From contig NZ_JOAG01000015.1 in the NCBI RefSeq assembly GCF_000725485.1, forward strand, positions 62,001 to 126,000: 64,000 nt of DNA. Reading direction: 5' to 3'. Positions 15,912 through 23,519 of this stretch are shown here, in pieces. Position 1 is the stretch's first letter, and the number at the start of each line of letters is the position of its first letter. The notes beneath the pieces were generated by a model. That model was not told the DNA's origin and did no database searches. It saw only the letters and a list, made by a program, of their open reading frames with translations. Made by a program: the position numbers and the translations under genes. Source of the stretch: Nonomuraea candida (GTDB taxonomy: Bacteria; Actinomycetota; Actinomycetes; Streptosporangiales; Streptosporangiaceae).

Positions 15912-18079
15912 GACGACTCACCCGGCTCACCCGGCGCGGAACCGCCGGACCGGCCCGACCGGCCGGAGCCGCTCGACCCGCCGGATCCGCTCGACCCGCC
16001 GGATCCGCTCGACCCGCTGGATTCGCCGGACTCGCCCGGTTCCTCCGAGCCTGCCGGGGTGTCCGAGCCGCCCGACCGGGGCTTCCGGCCCGAGGTCGAG
16101 CGCGTGCGCCGCGCCGGTTGCTTGGAGGACGACGAGCCCGACGAACCCGACGGCGAGCCCCCAGCGGAGCCTGACGAGCCCGAGGACGGCGCCGGCGGCG
16201 GGGCGTTCTCCAGCTCCGAGAGCCGGTCGCCGAGCCGCTCCGGCAGCTCCTCGCGCACCTGCGAGACCTGCTCCCGCGCGGTGTCGAGCTGCGCCCGCAA
16301 CGCCGCCATGCCCGCGGTCAGGTCGTGCACCTGGGCCCGCAGCGCGCTCAGCTCGTGCAGGCTGTCGGTCACCTCGCTGGGCACCGTGTAGACCCGCTCG
16401 TGCAGCGGCTGCGGCACCGTCTCACCCGGGGCCGGGGTGATCAGCAGGTGCCACATCTCCTCCAGCAGCCCGGTGCGCGGCCAGTCGTCGAGCAGCCCGG
16501 CCACGTAGGGCCGGCGCACCGGGCCGTCCTGCGGCACGGAAGGCGGCCGGTGCACCGGCACCGGCCGGCAGCACACCTGCTGGGCCAGGTGGCGAAGCTG
16601 GTAGAGCTTCGGCAGCCACTCGCCGTACGCCGACCCGCCCGGCAGCACCTGCTCCCGGGTGGCCGAGCAGACGCGCCGCACGTCGCAGCCGTCCAGCTCC
16701 AGATGGGCCAGGAGCACGTCGGCGTCGGAGCAGTCGGGGCACGGCGGGTTGAGCGTCGAGCAGGCCGCGTCGGCGACGAAGCGCCGCACGTAGACCGTCA
16801 GGTTCCCCGCCGCGCCGGCGATCTGGTCCAGCTCCGCGATCGTCAGCCGCTGCGCCGGGTCCGGCTCGGGCGCGGGCAGCGGCTGCGGGATCGCCGCCGC
16901 GCGCACGTCGTCCCGCAGCGCGCAGTCGCCCAGGCCGCGCGTCCGCTCCAGGCGGCCCAGCAGCCACTCCCTGATCCGGACGAGGTCGGAGCGGAACTCG
17001 GCCTGCAGCACGTTGCTCACCGGGGTGCCCTGCGCGAGCAGGCGCACCTCCAGCGGCGACCCGGTGTCGGGGGTCACGACCCGCGCCCTGGCCTCGGCCA
17101 CGACGGCGACGGCGAGCGAGCGGTGCGCCGGGTCCGGCCACACCTGCGCGGGATCGGTCTCGGCCAGCCGGGCGCACGCGCGCTCGATCGCCTGCCGGGC
17201 CGGCTCGACCTCGCCGAGCCGGTGCTCGGTCCGCAGCCGTTCCTGGCCGGCCGGGTCGTGGGTGTCGTACCGGGCCAGGGCGGCGGCCAGCGCGCGCACG
17301 TGCTCGGTCATCTCCCTGGCCACCTGCGGCGACGTCACGCGCCCCGCACCGCTCTGGCCCAGCCACTCCAGGCTGCGGGCATAGCGGGCCGCGTCGTCGG
17401 CGGTGAACTCGATCGGCCGGGCGGACGCCGCCCCGGCGACCGACATGGCGTCCACGTACAGCCCGAACCGCTGGCCCAGGACGCGTACGGGCTCGTAGCC
17501 GTCCTTGTCGCCGACGGTCGCCAGCAGCCGCTGGACCGGGTTGTAGCGGTGGTCGTCGGTGTCGGCGCACTTGACGACGAAGCGGAAGCCCTCCTGCACC
17601 CGGGAGGGCACGCAGCCGGGCGCCGGGCAGGGCTCCTCGGTGGCGTACGGGGCGACCGGGTCGACCGGCGTCTCCTCGTAGCGCACGTAGAGCCCGTAAC
17701 GGCGGCCCCCGTCGTCGTCGCACGGCTCGCCGCACTCCACGCCCAATGACGAGACCCGCAGCTCCCGCACGAGCGCCTGCACGTCCACCTTCTCCTTGCA
17801 GGACAGCACGATGTCGTTGCCGAGGCAGTCGAGCGCGTGCCCGGGGTGCACGACCACGGTCCCGCCGCCGCACGGGTCGCAGCCCACCTCCAGGCCGCAG
17901 ACCACGCCCGGCCCCGACATCATCCGGTTGTGCAGGCGGGACTTCCCGGTCAGGTAGTCGACCAGCAGCGACAGGTCGTCCTCGGTGAGGAGCTGGCCGG
18001 CGAAGAACCGCGGCCGGACGAACGCGGCCGGCCACCGGGACGCGCCGCCGCAGCCGCACCCGCAATCTCCTCTGCTCAT
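15908..18079 (-). CDS. eCIS paralog B: Cys-rich GQ-L-D domain protein with coiled coil and Ser/Gly tail
   Basis: A 723-aa protein starting MSRGDCGCGCGGASRWP. Residues about 20-95 carry the shared domain (RFFAGQLLTEDDL, then LHNRMMSGPGVVCGLEV, then VVHPGHALDCLGNDIVL). Cys pairs (CDPCGG, CGEPC, EPCPAPGC, PPCPDC) suggest metal binding or disulfides. Later comes a helical region, a coiled coil (about 590-640, LHELSALRAQVHDLTAGMAA...), and a C-terminal 90 residues of Ser/Gly/Pro repeats (GSSGSGG) with high charge. ATG 18079 overlaps the previous stop. The longer open frame upstream is a shadow of paralog A. Function unknown; the coiled coil and flexible tail suggest an extended outer component. 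Confidence 0.7.
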   Translation of the reverse strand: MSRGDCGCGCGGASRWPAAFVRPRFFAGQLLTEDDLSLLVDYLTGKSRLHNRMMSGPGVVCGLEVGCDPCGGGTVVVHPGHALDCLGNDIVLSCKEKVDVQALVRELRVSSLGVECGEPCDDDGGRRYGLYVRYEETPVDPVAPYATEEPCPAPGCVPSRVQEGFRFVVKCADTDDHRYNPVQRLLATVGDKDGYEPVRVLGQRFGLYVDAMSVAGAASARPIEFTADDAARYARSLEWLGQSGAGRVTSPQVAREMTEHVRALAAALARYDTHDPAGQERLRTEHRLGEVEPARQAIERACARLAETDPAQVWPDPAHRSLAVAVVAEARARVVTPDTGSPLEVRLLAQGTPVSNVLQAEFRSDLVRIREWLLGRLERTRGLGDCALRDDVRAAAIPQPLPAPEPDPAQRLTIAELDQIAGAAGNLTVYVRRFVADAACSTLNPPCPDCSDADVLLAHLELDGCDVRRVCSATREQVLPGGSAYGEWLPKLYQLRHLAQQVCCRPVPVHRPPSVPQDGPVRRPYVAGLLDDWPRTGLLEEMWHLLITPAPGETVPQPLHERVYTVPSEVTDSLHELSALRAQVHDLTAGMAALRAQLDTAREQVSQVREELPERLGDRLSELENAPPPAPSSGSSGSAGGSPSGSSGSSSSKQPARRTRSTSGRKPRSGGSDTPAGSEEPGESGESSGSSGSGGSSGSGGSSGSGRSGRSGGSAPGEPGESS

Positions 18080-19440
18080 CGGCGCTCCTCGGTGACGAAG
18101 AACCAGCTCTCGAAGACGTCCCCGCCCGCGCCGGTGCCCGAGGTCCACGGCCCGATGCCGGAGGGCGGCAGCCCACAGCCGCGCCTGCTCTCCAGCTCGT
18201 TCTCCGCGGGCTCCGGCCAGTCGCCCTGGATGTCCCGGCCGCGCCGGAGGTAGGGGACCTTGCCGCCGACGTTGGTGCCGTCGACCGGGCGGCAGCACCG
18301 GTCGAGGATGAACGCCGCGCGGACGGTGACCAGCACCCGGTCGCCGTCCTGCAGCGTCTCGCGGGTGGTCTGCCGGTAGCGGAAGTGCCGGGTGTACTCG
18401 CCGCCGGCCGGCTCCTCGAACTTCCCGCCCATGTACCAGGTGTCGGCGTTGCGGCCGGCGCCGCCCTCGATCACCTGGATCTCCACGACGCCGGGCTGCA
18501 GCGAGTCCACGCGGACGTCGTCGGAGAAGCGCACGACGAGCCCGCCGCTCTGCTTCTGCGTGCCGAGCAGCTCCCTGGCCTCGTCCACCGTGTACGTGTG
18601 GCCGTGCCGCCAGTTGATGCCCGTGATCACCGTCGGCACCCGCTTGCCGAACAGCCGGCGGATGTTCATGCGGATCTGCTCCCCTCGCACGGGCCGGCGC
18701 CAGTCCACGTCGTCGATCCTGGCCAGCCAGAGGACCTTGTGCTCGCAGCGGGAGCAGCACGGCTCGCACCGCTCGTCGTCCGGCGGCCTGCGGGTGGTCA
18801 CCCGTACGGCGTAGCTCTCCTCGGTGTAGCCGTACTCGCAGTCGGAGGTGTCGGCGCAACTGGAGTTGAAGACGGTCCTGGTGGGCTCGACGGCGCGCTC
18901 GTCGTACTCGATGCCGATCCACACCGTCGTGCCCGCGGAGCGCTCGTCCTCGTGCAGCGCCTCCCACAGGTCGATCACGCAGCCGCCGGGGACGACGAGC
19001 TCGTGGCCGTCGCAGTCCACGCCGAGCCCGGACGTGAGGCGCACCTTCGCCCTGCGCCGCCACTCCGGATGGCCCTCGCCGCTCCCGCCGGCCTCCGAGG
19101 TCTCCGCCGCGTCGCCGCCGCCGGTCTCGGAGGTGCCGGAGGCGCCGGCGCTCCCGGCGCTCCCGGCGCTCCCGGCGTTCTCGGCGTTCGTCTCATGGGG
19201 CCCGTCGTCATGAGGCCCGTCGGCCGGCACCGGCTCCACGTACAGGCCGCACACGACGCCGTAGCCGAGCAGGGAGCGCATGCGCAGCATCAGCTTCTCG
19301 CGGAAGTACTCCTGCTCGCGCTGGAAGTCGCGGGCGGTCAGCATCTGGCCGTGGAAGTAGCGCAGCCGGCGGAACGGGGAGACGTCGAAGTCCCCGTGCT
19401 CCGGGCTCTGCGCGGAGGGCTGTGCCGATATCTCGGTCAT
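18076..19440 (-). CDS. eCIS paralog A: GQ-L-D domain protein (454 aa)
   Basis: Starts MTEISAQPSAQSPEHGDFDV. The shared domain begins at about residue 24 (RRLRYFHGQMLTARDFQREQ, then LMLRMRSLLGYGVVCGLYV) and ends VRLTSGLGVDCDGHELVV, with a Gly/Ser/Ala-Thr-rich acidic insert of about 50 residues in between. Cys motifs (CADTSDC, CEPCCSRC, RCCRP) recall metal sites. The C-terminal half is beta-rich. It is the first of three consecutive related genes and follows the propeller/tail-I protein by 13 bp. I do not recognise a characterised family; a baseplate-associated or fibre-like role is a guess from position. Confidence 0.7.
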   Translation of the reverse strand: MTEISAQPSAQSPEHGDFDVSPFRRLRYFHGQMLTARDFQREQEYFREKLMLRMRSLLGYGVVCGLYVEPVPADGPHDDGPHETNAENAGSAGSAGSAGASGTSETGGGDAAETSEAGGSGEGHPEWRRRAKVRLTSGLGVDCDGHELVVPGGCVIDLWEALHEDERSAGTTVWIGIEYDERAVEPTRTVFNSSCADTSDCEYGYTEESYAVRVTTRRPPDDERCEPCCSRCEHKVLWLARIDDVDWRRPVRGEQIRMNIRRLFGKRVPTVITGINWRHGHTYTVDEARELLGTQKQSGGLVVRFSDDVRVDSLQPGVVEIQVIEGGAGRNADTWYMGGKFEEPAGGEYTRHFRYRQTTRETLQDGDRVLVTVRAAFILDRCCRPVDGTNVGGKVPYLRRGRDIQGDWPEPAENELESRRGCGLPPSGIGPWTSGTGAGGDVFESWFFVTEERR

Positions 19441-19453
19441 CTCTTCCGTCCTC

Positions 19454-21406
19454 TCAGGACACTCGCGTGTGGACCCCGACCGCGGACACCACGCCGACGC
19501 TCACGCCGTGGCGGGCGCCGCGCGGCCCGGGTCTCAGTACTCCGTCGTGGTTCAGCCGCGCGCCGCCGAGAACGGGCGGTGGCAGGGGGACGAACGCGGT
19601 GTCCACCCCGACCGTCGACCGGGTGCCGACCACGAAACCCACCCCGCCGGCGCGGACCGATCCCCTCGTGTGCGCGGGCGCCTGCCGCTGGACGAGCCGC
19701 CGCAGCGCCTCCTCGTCGGCGCCGGGAGGCAGGCCGCCGGGCAGCAGGACGCGGAAGCGGTGGGCGTGCTCGGTGAGCGGGTCGGTGCCGGGGTCGCCGA
19801 AGGCGCGCAGCGGCGCCCCGCCCAGTGCCGAGCCGCGCGCCGAGCCGCCGAGCCGGAACCGGCCGGCGGAGCGGCCGAACAGCCGCACCGCGCCCAGGCC
19901 CCGGGCGCCGGCGGGGCCCGCGCCGGCGCCTACCTGCGCCCAGTGGCGGTCGCCCGCCAGCTCGTCGATGACCGGCGTGACGCCGAAGACCACGCGCACG
20001 GCCTCCGACAGCGCCCACGGCGTGCCGCGCCGCCGGTACAGCTCCGGCGCCCTGGCGATCAGCTCGCGCCGGGTGCGCGCGTCCCAGCCGGCCTCGAACG
20101 ACAGGCCGAGCAGCCCGGCCAGCCACGGCAGCGCCGCGTCCGGGACGCCCGCCGGGTCGAGCAGCGCCGGGTAGCGCTCGATGACCCGGTCGATCTCGGC
20201 CGTCGTCGCGTCGAACAGCGACAGGAACCGCTCGGTGAAGTCGTCGGCGGCGGGGTCCTGCCGGTAGGCCGGGGGCAGCAGGTCCGCGCTGGTCGTGCGG
20301 GGGAAGTCCAGCCGGATGCGGCGCAGGACCGGGGTGGCGGAGGTGTCGCCGGTCAGTCGCACGCGGGCGGTCAGGTAGCGGCCGGGCGGCTGGTCGACGA
20401 GGAAGTCGGTGACCCCGGCGGGGACGGTCTGCCAGTCGGTGCCGGCGAACCGGCCGTCCTCGGAGACGACGACGGCCACGGACACCGCGGTGCCCGCCGG
20501 CACGTCGGCGTGCACGCGCACCCGGTGCCAGCGGCAGCGGGCCAGGCCGCTGTCGATGAGGCCGGTGGTGAACTCGCCCGCGCTCACGTACCTGCCGGTC
20601 TGCGACGCCGGCTCCGGCCGCGGCCGGCCCGCCCAGTCGTAGCAGGCGGCGGCCTCGCCGTCGGGGCCCTGCTCCCGCAGGCAGAACCCGTGCTCCCCGG
20701 CGGAGACGAGCGTGCTCGGCGGCAGCTCCGCCGCCAGCTCGGCCAGGCCGGACTCGGCGAAGCGGCCGTCCGGCAGGCTCCGGTGGACGCGCAGCCGGGT
20801 GCGGCTCTCGGTGAGCAGCCAGATCGTCCGGCCTGGGCCGGTGCGCAGGCCGGCGATGCGGCCGGCGACGCCGGTCTCGATGACGCCGCACGGGCGGCCG
20901 TCCGGCCCGAAGCGCAGCAGCTCGCCGCCGCGCTGCCGGGTGACCAGCACCTGCCCGTCCGGGGCGAGCGCGACGAGGTCGGCGCCCGGCGCGTCGATCA
21001 CCGCGACGAGCTGCTCGCCCTCGTTGCGCCAGACGAGGACCCGGCCGGAGTCCACGACGGCCAGCCGGTGGCCGCGGGCGGCGACGGAGTGCGGCGCGCG
21101 CAGCTCCTCGGGCAGGCACGGTGGCGTCCAGACCGGCCGCCACCCGCCGGAGCAGGTGTCGCGGCGGAGCGGCCCGCGCTCCGCGAGCAGGTACCAGGAG
21201 CAGGGGCGGCAGCCGGGCGCCAGCCGGGGATCGGGGAACCACGGCAGCACCATGTCCCTGGTCGGCCCCTCGGGCGCGCGGCCGGCGAACGCCAGCCGCA
21301 CGCCGGCCGGGTCGGCGAAGCCGGTCACGTTCAGCACGTCGGCCTCGTCCCACCCGACCACGTCGTCGAGCAGGCGGAACGTCGCGGTGGTCGGCCCGCA
21401 CGTCAT
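19454..21406 (-). CDS. Baseplate protein: N-terminal propeller-like domain fused to phage tail protein I-like domain
   Basis: A 650-aa fusion. Residues about 90-230 show repeated strands of a beta-propeller (ADLVALAPDGQVLVTRQRGG, RFGPDGRPCGVIETG, GPGRTIWLLTES). The C-terminal part from about 385 (SADLLPPAYRQDPAADDFTE, then LLDPAGVPDAALPWLAGLLG and ELIARAPELYRRRGTPWALS) matches the P2 gpI / TIGR02242-type tail protein found in eCIS baseplates (Afp12 position). Cys cluster near the start (CRPCSW, DTCSGG, PPC). It sits directly after the two baseplate-J genes. ATG 21406 overlaps a mini-ORF stop. Confidence 0.8.
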   Translation of the reverse strand: MTCGPTTATFRLLDDVVGWDEADVLNVTGFADPAGVRLAFAGRAPEGPTRDMVLPWFPDPRLAPGCRPCSWYLLAERGPLRRDTCSGGWRPVWTPPCLPEELRAPHSVAARGHRLAVVDSGRVLVWRNEGEQLVAVIDAPGADLVALAPDGQVLVTRQRGGELLRFGPDGRPCGVIETGVAGRIAGLRTGPGRTIWLLTESRTRLRVHRSLPDGRFAESGLAELAAELPPSTLVSAGEHGFCLREQGPDGEAAACYDWAGRPRPEPASQTGRYVSAGEFTTGLIDSGLARCRWHRVRVHADVPAGTAVSVAVVVSEDGRFAGTDWQTVPAGVTDFLVDQPPGRYLTARVRLTGDTSATPVLRRIRLDFPRTTSADLLPPAYRQDPAADDFTERFLSLFDATTAEIDRVIERYPALLDPAGVPDAALPWLAGLLGLSFEAGWDARTRRELIARAPELYRRRGTPWALSEAVRVVFGVTPVIDELAGDRHWAQVGAGAGPAGARGLGAVRLFGRSAGRFRLGGSARGSALGGAPLRAFGDPGTDPLTEHAHRFRVLLPGGLPPGADEEALRRLVQRQAPAHTRGSVRAGGVGFVVGTRSTVGVDTAFVPLPPPVLGGARLNHDGVLRPGPRGARHGVSVGVVSAVGVHTRVS

Positions 21407-21477
21407 GGGCGCACCCCTCCCCCGGCCTGGGCGCCGCCGGGCGGGCGGTACGCGGTGGTGAGCGGCGCGGGCGTCAT
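21403..21477 (-). CDS. 24-codon coupled mini-ORF (MTPAPLTTAYR...)
   Basis: Opens on the ATGA that ends the baseplate-J gene and closes on the ATGA that starts the propeller gene. Its first 12 codons align ungapped with those of the next gene (MTPAPLTTAYR against MTCGPTTATFR; about 26 of 36 bases equal) at an offset of 71 bp, so it may be another decayed start duplication. Expression unproven. Confidence 0.35.
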   Translation of the reverse strand: MTPAPLTTAYRPPGGAQAGGGVRP

Positions 21478-23519
21478 GTTTCCTCCACCGGGATCAGCAG
21501 CGGGCGTTCCGGCCAGACCAGGTCGTTCGGCGGGATCGCGTGGTCGGTGCAGGGCGGCTGCCGCACGCCGTCCACGGTGAGCGAGAGCCCGGACACGGCC
21601 AGCACGCCGTCCACGGCCAGCAGCCGGCGCACCAGCGGGGTGTGCCGCACGGCCCCGCCGAACGGCCAGCCGCCGCCGTTCTCGCCGCCCCGCAGCGGGT
21701 CGAGGTAGGCGGTCACGGCGTCGGCGGCGCTGGCCAGCACCGCGGCGCGGTCCCGGTCCCGGTCGAGCACGACCCGCGCCTCCACGGCGACCCGGCGGAA
21801 CGCGGCGGGGCCGGCGACCACGGTGACGCCGGCGGGCGCGGCCTCGCGGGCCAGGTAGTCCGACACCGCGCGCAGGGTGGCCGCGGCGGGCACCGGCGGC
21901 TCGCCCGCGGCCCCGCCCGAGCCCTCGACCGGCGGCACGACCAGCACGCCCACCACGCCGGGGATGGGCCTGCCCGGCAGGCCGGGGTGGAGGCCGGGCA
22001 CACCGTGCGCGCGGGCGACCGAGGCGCCGGGCGCGCGGACGGCCAGCAGGCCGTAGTCCGACGGCGCGACGGCGCGGCCCCGGGAGCGCAGCTCGCCCAC
22101 GCCGCGCCGCATCGCCTCGGCGTCCGGCTCGGCGTCGGTCCCGCCGGTGGCGGGGAACGGGTTGTTCACGCCGGTGACGAACGGCAGCGCGGTGACGACG
22201 CCGTTGATCGCGCCGGCCGCCACCGCGCCCGCCCGGCCGCCGCCGACGCGGTAGCGGACGGCGCGCACGTTGCGGAAGCCGGGCGGCACGGGCGCGCCGT
22301 TGACGCCGTCGCCGAACGTGACCTCGCCGGTCGCGTGGTCGATGACGAACACCCGGTCGTCCGGCCCGTACGCGGCCAGGCTCGCGACCTCCCGCCAGCG
22401 GGCGGCGGAGGCGCGGGTGGTGCCGAACAGGTCGGCGCCGGGGTCGTCGTCCACCTCGATCACCACGCTGCCGGCGAGGATCGGCACCTGGCTGAGCCGC
22501 ATCCGGCGGCGGGCCGCCTGGCGGGGGTCCCTGACGGGTTCGAGCGGCTCGTCGAGGATCGTGCGGGCGGCGGTGGCGGCGACCATGTTCAGCCGCAGCC
22601 CGGTGACGAGCGGCGGCGCGACGGTGAACGTGCCGTGCGCGACCTGCAGCCGCAGCCAGCGCAGCGCCGGTCCCGGCCGGGCGACCGGCGGGCTGCCGGC
22701 GGCCCAGGTGCGGGGCAGCCGCAGCTCCACGGTGCCGGCGGCGCGCAGCCCGCCGGTCTCGTCCCGCACGACCTCGGCGGGGCGGAACCGGCCGCCGTCC
22801 AGCACGTCCCAGCGCAGGAGCGGCTGCGGCGGCAGGGGCGGCGGCGCGAGCCCGCCGGACTCGGCGGGGGCGGGCGGCGCGGCGGCGACGACGAAGCCCA
22901 GCGACAAGGAGGGGAACGGGTTCGCGGCGCCGGCCAGGCCGATCCAGAGAGCGTCGCCGGGCTGGGGGTCCGCGCCGAACGGCGGGAAGGGACGGCCGGG
23001 CCCGTTGGGGCCGAGCGGGACCGGTTCGAGCGCGCCGCCGCGCTGCACGGCGATCGCCGCGAGCGTGGCGGGCGTGGCGTACAGGTCACGGTCGGTCTCG
23101 TAGACGAGCTGGCCGTCGGGTCCGGCCGCGGCGGCCTGGAAGCCGGCGGGGACGAGGACCGAGGCGCCGTCCGGCGGCGTCACGGTGAACTCCAGCAGCG
23201 CGGCCGCCGCGGTGGCGGGCCTGCGCCGCACGCCGGCGGTGCCGAGGTGCTCGGCCAGCACCTTCTCGGGCAGCCGGTTGACCCGGGCGAGCACGGGCTC
23301 GGCCTGGCTGCCGAAGAGGCGGACGAGCGCGACGCCGGCGTCCTGCCGGTCCGGGTTGGTCCAGTCGGGGGTGTAGCCGGGGATGCGGTCGCGTACGGCG
23401 GCGCGGACCGCCTCCCGCGTGGCGTCCACCAGCTCCGGCTGCACGCCGGACGGCCCCGGCCCGGGCACGACGCGGCCTTCCTCCTCCGAGTCGCGTGCCC
23501 ACCACACGTCTCCGGTCAT
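21474..23519 (-). CDS. Putative baseplate assembly protein, gpJ-like (second copy)
   Basis: A 681-aa baseplate-wedge protein of the TIGR02243 type. Typical stretches are ELVDATREAVRAAVRDRIPG, PGYTPDWTNPDRQDAGVALV near the start, VITPDGASV-like strands, then GVNGAPVPPGFRNVRAVRYR and GRAVAPSDYGLLAVRAPGAS, LDPLRGGENGGGWPFGGAVR. Long and modular as expected for a gp6/gpJ homologue (Afp11). Starts at ATG 23519 overlapping the previous stop. It follows a paralog of the same family, so there are two J-like subunits in the wedge. Confidence 0.85.
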   Translation of the reverse strand: MTGDVWWARDSEEEGRVVPGPGPSGVQPELVDATREAVRAAVRDRIPGYTPDWTNPDRQDAGVALVRLFGSQAEPVLARVNRLPEKVLAEHLGTAGVRRRPATAAAALLEFTVTPPDGASVLVPAGFQAAAAGPDGQLVYETDRDLYATPATLAAIAVQRGGALEPVPLGPNGPGRPFPPFGADPQPGDALWIGLAGAANPFPSLSLGFVVAAAPPAPAESGGLAPPPLPPQPLLRWDVLDGGRFRPAEVVRDETGGLRAAGTVELRLPRTWAAGSPPVARPGPALRWLRLQVAHGTFTVAPPLVTGLRLNMVAATAARTILDEPLEPVRDPRQAARRRMRLSQVPILAGSVVIEVDDDPGADLFGTTRASAARWREVASLAAYGPDDRVFVIDHATGEVTFGDGVNGAPVPPGFRNVRAVRYRVGGGRAGAVAAGAINGVVTALPFVTGVNNPFPATGGTDAEPDAEAMRRGVGELRSRGRAVAPSDYGLLAVRAPGASVARAHGVPGLHPGLPGRPIPGVVGVLVVPPVEGSGGAAGEPPVPAAATLRAVSDYLAREAAPAGVTVVAGPAAFRRVAVEARVVLDRDRDRAAVLASAADAVTAYLDPLRGGENGGGWPFGGAVRHTPLVRRLLAVDGVLAVSGLSLTVDGVRQPPCTDHAIPPNDLVWPERPLLIPVEET

